This document shows positions 26,146 to 35,781 of a DNA stretch of 64,000 nucleotides, piece by piece. Under the pieces are notes generated by a model that was given only the letters and a program-made list of their open reading frames with translations, had not been told where the DNA came from and searched no databases. The number at the start of each line of letters is the position of its first letter. The stretch's first letter is position 1. Location of the stretch: assembly GCF_032484785.1 (NCBI RefSeq), contig NZ_JAUETR010000001.1, positions 1,987,501 to 2,051,500 on the forward strand, read 5' to 3'. The DNA comes from Bradyrhizobium sp. SZCCHNS1050 (lineage in GTDB: Bacteria > Pseudomonadota > Alphaproteobacteria > Rhizobiales > Xanthobacteraceae). A program made the translations under genes and the position numbers.

Positions 26146-26574
26146 ATGTCCGATGCAGCATCCGTGAAGCCGAAGTCGGTGCCGATGTGCCCGAGTTCGC
26201 GCTGCGCCGACGGCAACACGCTGCTCGGCATCGTCAATGCCGAGGGCCGGATCGATTTCATTCCCGAGCGCTTCGAGGTCGACGCCGCCTTCGTCGCGAT
26301 CGCCCGGCAGGGACGTCCGCCGGAACAGCGCTTCCGCTTCTCGTCGCCGTGCCTCGCGCGCGGCTGCGGAAAGTGGGACGGTAAGCGCTGTGGCGTCGCC
26401 AAGATCCTGAACGAGCACGGGCTGGAGCTCTTGCCGAATGAGCGGACCGTGGCGCTGCCGCGGTGTTCGATCCGCGCGAACTGCCGTTGGCACGGCGACT
26501 ACGGCGATGCGATCTGCGCGGTCTGCGCCTGGGTGGTCACGGAAAGCGGCAATCGGCTCGAACCGCCGGCTTGA
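26146..26574 (+). CDS. Nine-cysteine protein of the radical SAM block
   Basis: 142 residues, not recognised. Cysteines at 15, 20, 69, 74, 82, 107, 113, 124 and 127 (SPCLARGCGKWDGKRCG, PRCSIRANCRWHG, ICAVCAWV) suggest a metal or iron-sulfur site; no signal peptide. By position it sits between the candidate precursors and the metacaspase, 94 bases after protein B. It could be an electron donor, a scaffold or a metal-sensing component; none is demonstrated. ATG 26146 has GAGAGGCG upstream. Confidence 0.65.
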   Translation: MSDAASVKPKSVPMCPSSRCADGNTLLGIVNAEGRIDFIPERFEVDAAFVAIARQGRPPEQRFRFSSPCLARGCGKWDGKRCGVAKILNEHGLELLPNERTVALPRCSIRANCRWHGDYGDAICAVCAWVVTESGNRLEPPA

Positions 26575-26606
26575 TGTTTGCGAGCCGAGACATCAGGGGG
26601 ACGGAA

Positions 26607-27485
26607 ATGGCCAAGGGCATTTCGCTGCATATCGGTCTCAATCGGCTGGATCCGAAGCACTATGCTGGGTGGGACGGCAAGCTGAACGCCTGTGAGAATG
26701 ATGCGCGCGCAATGGAGGCGATTGCGAAGACGGCGGGCTATCGGACCGGCATTCTGCTCAGCGAGCAGGCCACGCGCGGCGCCGTGACCGACATGCTGAC
26801 GATGGCCGCCCGCGACTTGAACAGCGGAGACATTCTGCTGCTGACCTATTCGGGCCACGGCAGCCAGGTTCCGGACCTCGATGGTGACGAGATCGACGCA
26901 CTCGATGAGACCTGGTGCCTCTATGACGGACAGATGATCGATGATGAACTCTATCGCGTGTACGGCGCGATCTCCGATGGTGTTCGTGTTCTGATTCTCT
27001 CCGATTCCTGCCATAGCGGCACTGTGGCCAAGGTGAGCTACTACGAGATGGCGCAGGCCGCCGGCTTCGCCGGGAATTTGGATATCGCCGTGGCCGGCAG
27101 GGCCGCGACGAAAGGGATCAGCTATGCGCCCAAGTTCTTGCCGCAGGATATCGCCCTTCGTACTTATGAGCAGAACCGCGCATTTTATGAAGCCATCGGC
27201 CGGGCCGCAAAGGGCGCGCCGGGTGCGAAGTCGAGCGATGTCGCCAAGGCCAGCATCCGTCTGATCTCGGGCTGCCAGGACAATCAGGTGTCATTCGATG
27301 GCGCCATCAACAGCGTCTTCACCGCGGCGCTGCTGCTGGTCTGGGCGAACGGTCAATTCAAGGGCAACTACAACGATTTCCACCTTCAGATTCAGCGCAA
27401 GATGCTGCCGACGCAATCGCCGAACCATTACAGGACCGGCAAGGAAGATCGTGAGTACGACAGCCAGCGCCCGTTCACGATCTAG
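26607..27485 (+). CDS. Metacaspase-like C14 cysteine peptidase
   Basis: 292 residues of the caspase/metacaspase clan. The catalytic dyad is visible: His84 in LLTYSGHGSQVPD and Cys135 in LILSDSCHSGT. The metacaspase-specific LDGDEIDALDETWCLYD segment (91-107) and the N-terminal ISLHIGLNRLDPKHYAGWDGKLNACENDA fit bacterial type I enzymes with a bare peptidase domain (no signal peptide, no partner domain). Metacaspases cleave after Arg or Lys, usually with calcium. It starts 32 bases after the cysteine-rich gene at ATG 26607 (GGGGGACGGAA before it) and is the last gene of the rightward set; it probably processes or is controlled by the products of the block. Confidence 0.88.
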   Translation: MAKGISLHIGLNRLDPKHYAGWDGKLNACENDARAMEAIAKTAGYRTGILLSEQATRGAVTDMLTMAARDLNSGDILLLTYSGHGSQVPDLDGDEIDALDETWCLYDGQMIDDELYRVYGAISDGVRVLILSDSCHSGTVAKVSYYEMAQAAGFAGNLDIAVAGRAATKGISYAPKFLPQDIALRTYEQNRAFYEAIGRAAKGAPGAKSSDVAKASIRLISGCQDNQVSFDGAINSVFTAALLLVWANGQFKGNYNDFHLQIQRKMLPTQSPNHYRTGKEDREYDSQRPFTI

Positions 27486-27490
27486 CTAGA

Positions 27491-28963
27491 TCACCGCCGT
27501 GATCCGCGCGTGATCACCTGCCCCGCACGCGCCTTCTGGTGCGTGCCCTGCCACCAGGTCAGCGCGCCATTGACGATGACGGCCTCGATGCCGGCGGCCG
27601 GCACGCAGGGGGCATCATAGGTCGCGCTGTCCCGGACGCTGGCGGCATCGAAGATCGTGATGTCGGCATGGTTGCCGACCGCGATCGTGCCGCGTCCCTC
27701 GACGCCGAAATTCCGCGCGGTCAGCCCGCTCATCTTCCACACCGCGGTCTCCAGCGAGAACAGCTCGAGCTCGCGGCAGTAGTAGCCGAGCACGCGCGGG
27801 AACGTGCCCCAGAGCCGCGGATGCGGACGCTCGCCGAACGGCAGCCCGTCGGAGCCGATCATGGTCGGCTCGAAGGCGAGGATGGTCTGCACGTCGGCCT
27901 CGTCCATCGCGAAGTAGATCGCCGACGCCGGCTGCAGCCGCTTGGCGGCTTCGAGCCGGTCGACGCCCCAGCCCGCGGCGATGTCGGCGAGATCCCGACC
28001 CGCCATTTCCGGATGGGGTCCGGAGGCCGCGACGACGACCTTGACCTGCAGCTTGGCCGGGTCGGTGTGCAGCATGGTCGACGAGGCGTTGTAGGGATAG
28101 CAGTCGAGTGCGACGCATTGGCAGCTCATCGCCTTCGTGATCAGCGGCAGCGTCTCCCTGGTGCGGCCGAAATTCGCTGGCCCCACCACCTTGTGATGCG
28201 AGATCACGACCTGGACGTCGAGCGCCTTGCCGATGGCAAAGCTCTCCTCCAGCGACTGGATCACCTCGTTCGCCTCGTTGCGCATATGCGTGGCATAGAC
28301 GCCGCCGCTGCCTGTGAGCGGACGGCACACCTCGATGATCTCCTCGGTCGGCGCCGCCTCCGCCGGCGGATAGAACGTCCCGGTCGAGACGCCGATGGCG
28401 CCGGCGTCGAGCGCCTCCTGCACATGCGCGCGCATCTCGGCGATCTCCACGTCCGTCGCGGCCCGGCCGAGGTCGCTCACGACCGACGCACGCAGCGCGG
28501 TGTGGCCGACCATGGGCGCCACGTTGACCGCCGCGGGCGCCGTGCGCAGCGCGGCGACGTAGTCGGCGAACGCGGCATACTCGACCACCTGTCCCTCGCT
28601 CGGCGATAGCAAGCCGAGCGGCATCGGCCGCGGCGAGCCCGGCTTCAGCGGCGCGATGCTGACGCCGCAATTGCCGGTCACGACGGAGGTCACGCCCTGC
28701 GAGACCTTGCAGGTCATGTCGGGATCGACCAGCACGGCGCTGTCGTCATGGGTGTGGGAGTCGATGAAGCCCGGAGCAACGATGAGGCCGGTGGCGTCGA
28801 TCTCCCGCCTGGCTCGCCGGCCGTCAAGCCCGCCGATGGCGACGATGCGGCCGTCCTTGATGCCGACATCCGCCTCGAAGCGTGGCGCACGCGTGCCGTC
28901 GATGACGGTGCCGCCGCGGATGATCAGGTCGAAGGACTCGGACGAAGGCTGGTTGTCGGTCAT
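27491..28963 (-). CDS. N-acyl-D-amino-acid deacylase family amidohydrolase
   Basis: 490 residues of the metal-dependent D-aminoacylase group, which removes the acyl chain from N-acyl-D-amino acids. Metal ligands are seen in PGFIDSHTHDDSAVL (residues ~60-75), and the family motif GSDGLPFGERPHPRLWGTFPRVLGYY lies near 365-390. The N-terminal IIRGGTVIDGTRAPRFEADVGIKDGRI and the C-terminal ITIFDAASVRDSATYDAP complete a urease-like barrel. It converges on the metacaspase gene, with a GATCACcgccGTGATC hairpin between the stops. Confidence 0.9.
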   Translation of the reverse strand: MTDNQPSSESFDLIIRGGTVIDGTRAPRFEADVGIKDGRIVAIGGLDGRRARREIDATGLIVAPGFIDSHTHDDSAVLVDPDMTCKVSQGVTSVVTGNCGVSIAPLKPGSPRPMPLGLLSPSEGQVVEYAAFADYVAALRTAPAAVNVAPMVGHTALRASVVSDLGRAATDVEIAEMRAHVQEALDAGAIGVSTGTFYPPAEAAPTEEIIEVCRPLTGSGGVYATHMRNEANEVIQSLEESFAIGKALDVQVVISHHKVVGPANFGRTRETLPLITKAMSCQCVALDCYPYNASSTMLHTDPAKLQVKVVVAASGPHPEMAGRDLADIAAGWGVDRLEAAKRLQPASAIYFAMDEADVQTILAFEPTMIGSDGLPFGERPHPRLWGTFPRVLGYYCRELELFSLETAVWKMSGLTARNFGVEGRGTIAVGNHADITIFDAASVRDSATYDAPCVPAAGIEAVIVNGALTWWQGTHQKARAGQVITRGSRR

Positions 28964-29218
28964 GAAATCTCACGCGGAATTGTAGGAAGCCGGGAGACTA
29001 TCCGCGAGCCGCACCGATGCGTCCAGAGCGATGCGCATGTGATCCGAGCCGGGCTGGACTGCATTGGAGGCGCGACGCGCGTCCGCCGTCGCCTTTCGTC
29101 CTGGCCACCCGGGACACACGATAGTGATAGGGACTCTGGCCAGGATTGATACGCCTCAACGGCGCGCGACCTCTCTGGCGCCATCCATCCTCCGGGAAGC
29201 AACCTGCGGAGGTACGTC

Positions 29219-30256
29219 ATGAAAGCCCTGGTCTATCATGGTCCCGGCCAGAAATCTCTCGACGAGCGCCCGAAGCCGACCATCATCGAGCCTGGCGATG
29301 CGGTGGTCAAAATCCTGAAGACGACGATCTGCGGCACCGACCTTCACATTCTCAAGGGTGACGTGCCGACATGTACACCGGGCCGCATTCTCGGCCACGA
29401 GGGCGTCGGCGTGGTCGACGCGGTTGGCAGCGCCGTGCGCGCGTTCAAGCCGGGCGACCACGTCATCATCTCCTGCATCTCGGCCTGCGGAACCTGCGAC
29501 TATTGCCGGCGCGGCATGTATTCGCATTGCCGCCATGGCGGCTGGATCCTCGGCAACAAGATCGACGGCACGCAGGCCGAGTATGTTCGCACGCCTCACG
29601 CCGACACCAGCCTCTACCACGTGCCTCCTGGGACTGAGGAGGATGCGCTGGTGATGTTGAGCGACATCCTGCCGACCGGTTTCGAATGCGGCGTGCTCAA
29701 CGGCAAGGTCGAGCCGGGATCGGCGGTGGCGATCGTCGGCGCCGGCCCGATCGGATTGGCGGCGCTGCTGACGGCACAGTTCTATTCGCCGGCCGAGATC
29801 ATCATGATCGACCTCGACGACAACCGGCTCGAGGTCGCCACCCGCTTCGGCGCCACCAGCGTCGTCAACAACGCCGACGGCAAGGCCGTCGAGAAGGTCC
29901 TGGCGCTGACGAATGGCCGCGGCGTCGACACCGCGATCGAGGCAGTCGGCATGCCCGCCACGTTCGTGACCTGCGAGGACATCATCGCCCCCGGCGGCAC
30001 CATTGCCAATGTCGGCGTGCATGGGGTCAAGGCCGACCTGCATCTGGAGAAGCTGTGGGACCGCAACATCGCGATCACGACGCGGCTGGTCGATACGGTG
30101 ACGACGCCGATGCTGCTGAAGACGGTGCAGTCGCGCAAGCTCGAACCGAAGCGGCTGATCACCCATCGCTTCAGGCTTGATCAGATCCTCGATGCCTACG
30201 AGACGTTCGGCGCCGCGGCCAAGACCCATGCGTTGAAGGTTCTCATCGAGGCATAG
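29219..30256 (+). CDS. Zinc-dependent alcohol dehydrogenase
   Basis: 345 residues of the MDR superfamily. Catalytic zinc ligands are expected at Cys38 (TTICGTDLH) and in GHEGVG, with the structural zinc site CGTCDYCRRGMYSHC (near 94-108). The nucleotide fold is VAIVGAGPIGLAALLTAQFY. ATG 29219 is preceded by TGCGGAGGTACGTC. It oxidises an alcohol or reduces an aldehyde with NAD(P); the substrate is not evident. The following gene is convergent. Confidence 0.92.
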   Translation: MKALVYHGPGQKSLDERPKPTIIEPGDAVVKILKTTICGTDLHILKGDVPTCTPGRILGHEGVGVVDAVGSAVRAFKPGDHVIISCISACGTCDYCRRGMYSHCRHGGWILGNKIDGTQAEYVRTPHADTSLYHVPPGTEEDALVMLSDILPTGFECGVLNGKVEPGSAVAIVGAGPIGLAALLTAQFYSPAEIIMIDLDDNRLEVATRFGATSVVNNADGKAVEKVLALTNGRGVDTAIEAVGMPATFVTCEDIIAPGGTIANVGVHGVKADLHLEKLWDRNIAITTRLVDTVTTPMLLKTVQSRKLEPKRLITHRFRLDQILDAYETFGAAAKTHALKVLIEA

Positions 30257-30282
30257 GCCTCCCGACCCGTACGCCGCGGCGC

Positions 30283-31749
30283 TCAGCCTGCCGGACGCCG
30301 CTGCGCGACGATCTGCCGGTAGAGTTCGGCGTAACGGCCGGCGCGGTGGCGCCAGGAGACGTCGGTCAGCATCGCATTGAGCTGCATGCGGGTCCAGTTC
30401 GAGGCGTTGCTGCGCGCGGCGTAGAAGGCCGCCGCGGCGCGGCGCAGGGTCTGATCGAGCGCCTCCGCTGTCACGGACGCGCACTTGAACCCGGTTGCGG
30501 CGACGCCTGCCTCGGTCTCGTCAATGACGGTGTCGGCGAGACCGCCCACCGCAGTGACGATCGGCAGCGCGCCGTAGCGCAGGGCGCAGAGCTGCGTCAG
30601 CCCGCACGGCTCGAACCGCGACGGCACGACCAGCGCATCGCAGCCGGCCTGGATGAGATGCGCCAAGCCCTCGTCGTAGCCGATGACGACGCCGATCTTT
30701 CCGGGATCGTTCGCGGCCGCGGCACGGAACGCGTCGCGCAGCTCGGCCTCGCCGTCGCCGAGCAGCGCCAGCTGGATGCCGCTACTGGTCAAGGTCGGCA
30801 GGCAGGACAGCAGCAGGTCGAGCCCCTTCTGCGAGGTCAACCGGCTGACGACGCCGAGCAGGAACGTCTCCGGCGCCACCTGCAGGCCCATGCGCGTCTG
30901 CAGCGCGGCCTTGTTGGGCGCCCGCGCCTCGATCCGGTCGATGCCGAAATGCGAGGCGATCGCCGGATCGCTGCCGGGATCCCACACCGCCGTGTCGATG
31001 CCGTTGAGGATGCCGACGAGGTCCGACGCACGCTGACGCAGCAGGCCGCCGAGGCCCATGCCCTGCTCGTCGCTCTGGATTTCCCGCGCATAGGTCGGCG
31101 ACACCGTCGTGATCTTGTCGGCGAACTGCAGACCCGCCTTGAGGAAGCTGATGTCGCCGTAATATTCGAGGCCGTAGATCGAGAAGGATTCCGGCGGCAG
31201 GCCGAGCGGCGGCAGGAAGTGGCGCGGAAAGCGGCCCTGGAACGCCAGATTGTGCACGGTCACGACCGTGCCGGGATGCGGCCGGTGGCTGTACAGCAGA
31301 TAGGCCGGCACCAGCCCAGCCTGCCAGTCGTGGCCGTGGACGACATCGGGCACGAAGGCCGGCACCGCGCCGAGCCCGATATAGGACGCCGCGCGGGCCA
31401 GTGCCGCGAAGCGGAACGCATTGTCCGGCCAGTCCTTGCCGTCGGGCCCCAGATACGGGTTGCCCTCGCGGTCGTAGAGATGCGGCGCGTCGAGCACGAA
31501 CAGGTCGAGCGCGCCATGGCTGCCGCCGAGCAGCCTGGCGTTGCCGCCAAAGAAGTTCGGCAGCGAGCTGATCTCGCTGGCCTGCTCCAGCGCCTTCATG
31601 ACCGCGGGATAGCCGGGAATCAGCGTGCGGACCTCGACGTCCTCCGCCAGCAGCGCCCACGGCAGGGCGCCGACGACATCGGCGAGGCCGCCCGTCTTGA
31701 CGATGGGATAGACCTCGGAGGCAACCGACAGAACGCGCAGTGGCGTCAT
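30283..31749 (-). CDS. glgA: Glycogen synthase
   Basis: 488 residues, GT5 family glycosyltransferase that elongates alpha-1,4-glucan from ADP-glucose. The N-terminal KTGGLADVV (Lys18) binds the donor, [15 protein letters not shown] and [13 protein letters not shown] follow, and the C-terminal [31 protein letters not shown] holds the catalytic E-X7-E. Its start overlaps the glgC stop as ATGA, so the two glycogen genes are translationally coupled. Confidence 0.96.
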   Translation of the reverse strand: MTPLRVLSVASEVYPIVKTGGLADVVGALPWALLAEDVEVRTLIPGYPAVMKALEQASEISSLPNFFGGNARLLGGSHGALDLFVLDAPHLYDREGNPYLGPDGKDWPDNAFRFAALARAASYIGLGAVPAFVPDVVHGHDWQAGLVPAYLLYSHRPHPGTVVTVHNLAFQGRFPRHFLPPLGLPPESFSIYGLEYYGDISFLKAGLQFADKITTVSPTYAREIQSDEQGMGLGGLLRQRASDLVGILNGIDTAVWDPGSDPAIASHFGIDRIEARAPNKAALQTRMGLQVAPETFLLGVVSRLTSQKGLDLLLSCLPTLTSSGIQLALLGDGEAELRDAFRAAAANDPGKIGVVIGYDEGLAHLIQAGCDALVVPSRFEPCGLTQLCALRYGALPIVTAVGGLADTVIDETEAGVAATGFKCASVTAEALDQTLRRAAAAFYAARSNASNWTRMQLNAMLTDVSWRHRAGRYAELYRQIVAQRRPAG

Positions 31750-33011
31750 GAATTGAGCCCGTCGATCATCGGCTGGGTAATCAAGGTCACGCCGTTCTCC
31801 GTGGTCCTGAACCGCTTGGCGTCGAACTCCGGATCCTCGCCGACCACGAGCCCCTCCGGAATCTGCACGCCGCGATCGACGACCACGTTGGTCAGGCGCG
31901 CATGGCGCGCGACGTTGACGTAGGGCAGCAGCACCGCGTTCTGCAGCTTGGCGTAGGAATGCAGATGCGCTCCCGTGAACAGCAGCGAGCGCTGCACCTG
32001 GGCGCCGGAGACGATGCAGCCCCCGGACACCAGCGAGCAGGTCGCCTCGCCGCGGCGGCCGTCCGTGTCGTGAACGAACTTGGCCGGCGGCGTGATCTCA
32101 GAATAGGTCCAGAGCGGCCAGGAGCGATCGTAGAGATCGAGCTCGGGCACGACGTCCGTCAGATCCAGATTGGCCGCCCAATAGGCGTCCACCGTTCCGA
32201 CGTCGCGCCAGTAGCTGCCCTGATCGTGGGCGGCGCGGACACAGGAGCGCGAGAACTGGTGCGCCACGGCGCGGCCGTTTCTGACGATGTAGGGAATGAT
32301 GTCGCGACCGAAATCATGGTTGGAATTCGGGTCCGCTGCGTCGCGCTTCAGCTCCTCGAACAGGAATTTGGCGTCGAACACGTAGATGCCCATGCTCGCG
32401 AGCGACTTGTCGGGCTTGCCCGGCATCGGCGGCGGATCGGCCGGCTTCTCGATGAAGTCGCGGATCGTGTCGTCCTCATTGATGTGCATGACGCCGAAGC
32501 CTGAGGATTCCTCGCGCGGCATCTCCAGGCAGCCGACGGTGACGTCGGCGCGCTGGTCGACATGCTGCTGCAGCATCAGCTCGTAGTCCATCTTGTAGAT
32601 GTGGTCGCCGGCCAGCACGACGATGTATTTCGTGTTGTAGGTCTCGAGAATGTCGATGTTCTGGTACACGGCGTCGGCCGTGCCGACGTACCACATCGTC
32701 TCGGAGACGCGCTGGCTCGCCGGCAGGATGTCGAAGCTCTCGTTGCGCTCGGGGCGGAAGAAGTTCCAGCCCATCTGCAGATGCCGGATCAGGCTGTGCG
32801 CCTTGTACTGTGTCGCCACGGCGATGCGCCGGATGCCGGAATTGACGGCGTTCGACAGCGCGAAATCGATGATGCGCGACTTGCCGCCGAAATAGACGGC
32901 GGGCTTGGCGCGCCGGTCGGTCAGCTCCAGCAGCCGGCTGCCGCGTCCGCCAGCCAACACGAAGGCCAGCGCGTGACGGGACAGCGGCTCGGTCCGTGCG
33001 GCGGGTGCCAT
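31746..33011 (-). CDS. glgC: Glucose-1-phosphate adenylyltransferase
   Basis: 421 residues making ADP-glucose, the committed and allosterically controlled step of glycogen synthesis. [38 protein letters not shown] carries the nucleotide-binding loop, and [15 protein letters not shown] and SMGIYVF belong to the sugar-phosphate site. The C-terminus is a left-handed beta-helix. ATG 33011 has AGGGAGGAGAACC before it; a start 33 bases further upstream is not supported. Confidence 0.95.
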   Translation of the reverse strand: MAPAARTEPLSRHALAFVLAGGRGSRLLELTDRRAKPAVYFGGKSRIIDFALSNAVNSGIRRIAVATQYKAHSLIRHLQMGWNFFRPERNESFDILPASQRVSETMWYVGTADAVYQNIDILETYNTKYIVVLAGDHIYKMDYELMLQQHVDQRADVTVGCLEMPREESSGFGVMHINEDDTIRDFIEKPADPPPMPGKPDKSLASMGIYVFDAKFLFEELKRDAADPNSNHDFGRDIIPYIVRNGRAVAHQFSRSCVRAAHDQGSYWRDVGTVDAYWAANLDLTDVVPELDLYDRSWPLWTYSEITPPAKFVHDTDGRRGEATCSLVSGGCIVSGAQVQRSLLFTGAHLHSYAKLQNAVLLPYVNVARHARLTNVVVDRGVQIPEGLVVGEDPEFDAKRFRTTENGVTLITQPMIDGLNS

Positions 33012-33155
33012 GGTTCTCCTCCCTGCAACTCTTTGTCGCGTCAAGATTTCCGCGGCCCGGGCAGAGGAGTCTCGCGATCGCGCTTCCTCGTCCGGTACTC
33101 ACATATGACGGGGGAACAGCCAACCAGTTCCCAATGACGAGTGCAATGGGGAGCT

Positions 33156-34103
33156 TCAGCCCAGGCGATCCCAGGTTGCAGCCACGTCGTCCCAGCGCGG
33201 CGGGTCGGCGCCCTCGCGGGTGCAGGTGACGGCCGCACAGGCTGCGGCAAAGGCGAGCGCCTTGCGCATTTCGGTCTGGCTCAATCCTCTCAGGGCCTCC
33301 CGGTCGATGCGGCCGAGCTTGCGCAGCGCGAACAACAGCCCCGCCTGGAAGGAGTCGCCGGCGCCGATCGTATCGACCACCTCGATCGCGGGGACCGCAA
33401 CCTCGACCGCGCCGGCCTGCGCATGCCAGCCGAGCGCCCCCTTGGGACCCCGCGTGACGACGACCAGGCTGGTGCCGCGCGCCAGCAGCGCGCCCGCCCA
33501 CGCAGCGTAGTCGTCGTGGCCATGCAGATAGTCGAAATCGACATCCGACATCTTGATCAGGTCGGCGCTCGCGGCGAACCCATCCATGTCAGCGCGATAG
33601 CCGGCCTTATCAGTCACCAGATTCGGACGGCAGTTCGGGTCGAAGGAGATCGTCACCGCGCCCTGCGTGGCGGCGATCAGTGCACGGGTCTCCGCGGCAC
33701 CGAGATCGTGGATCAGCGTGGTCGATCCGACATGGATGGCGTCGATGTCTGCAAAGGCAATACTGCCCGGCCGGAACGTCCACTTCCGCGCGGCGGTCTC
33801 GGCGTCGTAGAAGGCATACTGCGCCTCGCTGCCGACATGGCGCACGAAAGCGAGCGTGGTCTGGTCCGGGCTGCGCGTGGCGTAGCCGAGGTCGACGTTC
33901 GAGCCTTGGGCATGCGCCGCGATCATGGTGCCGAACAGATCGGTCGAGATGCCACCGACGAAGCCCGTGGGCGCGCCGAGCCGCGCCACGCCGACGGCGA
34001 CGTTCAGGCAGGAGCCGCCGACCACTGGCCGCAAGGCATCGCGCCCGTCGGCCAATCTGGCCGGGACGAAATCGATCAGCGCGTCGCCGCAGCTCAGGAT
34101 CAT
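33156..34103 (-). CDS. PfkB-family sugar kinase, fructokinase-like
   Basis: 315 residues. Both PfkB signatures are present: GGSCLNVAVGVARLGAPTGFVGGISTDLFG near residue 30 and DTIGAGDSFQAGLLFALRKLG near 242, with the catalytic Asp of GAGD. In a polyol operon it most likely phosphorylates the ketose (fructose) made by the neighbouring dehydrogenase. Start overlaps the kinase gene stop as TGATG. It is the last gene of the operon. Confidence 0.9.
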   Translation of the reverse strand: MILSCGDALIDFVPARLADGRDALRPVVGGSCLNVAVGVARLGAPTGFVGGISTDLFGTMIAAHAQGSNVDLGYATRSPDQTTLAFVRHVGSEAQYAFYDAETAARKWTFRPGSIAFADIDAIHVGSTTLIHDLGAAETRALIAATQGAVTISFDPNCRPNLVTDKAGYRADMDGFAASADLIKMSDVDFDYLHGHDDYAAWAGALLARGTSLVVVTRGPKGALGWHAQAGAVEVAVPAIEVVDTIGAGDSFQAGLLFALRKLGRIDREALRGLSQTEMRKALAFAAACAAVTCTREGADPPRWDDVAATWDRLG

Positions 34104-35752
34104 CAGCGTGCCTCCTCATCGACACCATGCATCACGGAACGGCTCTCGCGATCAAGCGTCCGCAGCATGCCGTGGATGCGCCGCTTGCGGCGATGGAAGG
34201 CCGCGATGTTCGGATCGGTCGGGTCGCTGAGACGCCCGAGCGAGGACATCGAGGCCATCGTATCGCCGATCGAGCGGAAAGCGCCGCTGGCGACCGCGCC
34301 GAGCATGGCCGCACCGAGCAGCACCGGCTCCTGGGTGCCCGGCAGCGCCACCGCCATCCCGGTCGTATCTGCCATGATCTGGCGTACCAGCGGGCTGCGT
34401 GAGGCGCCACCCGCCATGACCAGCGTCCGGCTGGTAACACCGTTGACGGCGAAGGCATCGATGACGTCGGCAAGGCCGTAGGCGAGCCCGCACAACCCGG
34501 CCATGAACAGCCGCTCCATCGCGGAGACGTCGGCATCGAGATCGAGGCCGGCAATGACGGCGCGCGAGTCCGGATCGGCATAGGGCGAGCGGTTGCCGAG
34601 AAATTCCGGGAGAATGTGAAGATCACGCGCCAGCAGCGCCGCGCTGCCGGCATTCGGCACCCGCGCCATGATCCGTTTTTCGAGCAGGGTGATCAGGTCG
34701 AGCCCTTCCGCGCGCGCCGCAGCGGTCGCCTCGGCCGCGGCCGGGTGCGAGCGCAGCAGATGATCGATCGCCGCCCCCGCGGCAGACTGGCCACCCTCGT
34801 TGAGCCAGAACCCAGGCACCATGCCCTGATAATACGGTCCCCACACGCCGGACACGAAGGACGGCACCCGCGTCGTCGCCATGATGCAGGCCGAAGTCCC
34901 CATGATGTAGGCGAGCCGGTCGCAGACATCGACCTCCCCGCCGTCAGCCGCGCGGCCACCGATGGCGCCGATGCCGCCGGCATGGGCATCGATCAGCGCG
35001 GCTCCGACCGGCGTACCCGCGACGAGCCCGAGTTGTTCGGCCGCGTCCTGCGACAGCCCACGGCCGAGCGGCGTACCGGGCGCGACGATCTCGGTGCCGA
35101 TCCGCGCGTAATCCTCGCGGACGAAATCCTCCAGCCCGATACGGCGAAAGAAGGCCGCGCTCCAGCGCGTCTCGTGCGCCAGATAATTCCATTTGCAGGT
35201 GACGGTGCACATCGAGCGCGCCAGAGAGCCTGACGCACGCCAGGTGAGGAAGTCGGCGAGATCGAAGAAATGGCCGGCCGCATCGAAACTCTTGCGCAGA
35301 TGCCGCTTCAGCCACAGCAGCTTCGGCATCTCCATCTCCGGCGAGATCGAGCCGCCGACATAGCGCAGCACCTCGTCTTGGGTCGCATTGATGTCGCGGG
35401 CCTCGGCCAGAGCGCGATGATCCATCCACACGATGACATTGCGGCCGGCGTCGCCGGAGCCGCTGACGGTGACCGGCGCGCCCTGGCGGTCCAGCACCAC
35501 CAGCGAGCAGGTGGCATCGAAGCCGATCCCCTTGATCAGCTCCGGCGCGATCGCGGCTTCCGCTAGCGCGGCTTTGACCGACGCGCAGCACGCACGCCAG
35601 ATGTCGTCGGACGACTGCTCGACGACATCGCCGGCCTCGTGCCAAGTCTGGATCGGATGCCGCGCCGCGGCAAGCAGCCGGCCGTTGCCGTCAAAAATCC
35701 CGGCGCGCGTGCTGGTTGTGCCGACATCGACACCGATGAACGCCTGCCGCAT
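34103..35752 (-). CDS. FGGY-family pentulose/ribulo-kinase
   Basis: 549 residues of the FGGY carbohydrate kinase family. Opens FIGVDVGTTSTRAGIFDGNG, the ATP-phosphate loop, with IKGIGFDATCSLVVLD and WMDHRALAEARDIN typical of the ribulokinase/D-ribulokinase subgroup and VMAGGASRSPLVRQIMADTTG near 410. It phosphorylates a ketose in the cytoplasm; ribulose or xylulose are likely from the subgroup, and the operon context (polyol uptake and oxidation) agrees. It starts 29 bases after the SDR stop. Confidence 0.9.
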   Translation of the reverse strand: MRQAFIGVDVGTTSTRAGIFDGNGRLLAAARHPIQTWHEAGDVVEQSSDDIWRACCASVKAALAEAAIAPELIKGIGFDATCSLVVLDRQGAPVTVSGSGDAGRNVIVWMDHRALAEARDINATQDEVLRYVGGSISPEMEMPKLLWLKRHLRKSFDAAGHFFDLADFLTWRASGSLARSMCTVTCKWNYLAHETRWSAAFFRRIGLEDFVREDYARIGTEIVAPGTPLGRGLSQDAAEQLGLVAGTPVGAALIDAHAGGIGAIGGRAADGGEVDVCDRLAYIMGTSACIMATTRVPSFVSGVWGPYYQGMVPGFWLNEGGQSAAGAAIDHLLRSHPAAAEATAAARAEGLDLITLLEKRIMARVPNAGSAALLARDLHILPEFLGNRSPYADPDSRAVIAGLDLDADVSAMERLFMAGLCGLAYGLADVIDAFAVNGVTSRTLVMAGGASRSPLVRQIMADTTGMAVALPGTQEPVLLGAAMLGAVASGAFRSIGDTMASMSSLGRLSDPTDPNIAAFHRRKRRIHGMLRTLDRESRSVMHGVDEEAR

Positions 35753-35781
35753 GTTTCGCTCCCGTCAATTTTGACGCGAGC

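Noticed and set aside
27491..28963. D-aminoacylase as a member of the maturase block
   Set aside because: It is convergent with the metacaspase, is a common catabolic enzyme, and nothing in the block shows D-residues; proximity alone is insufficient.
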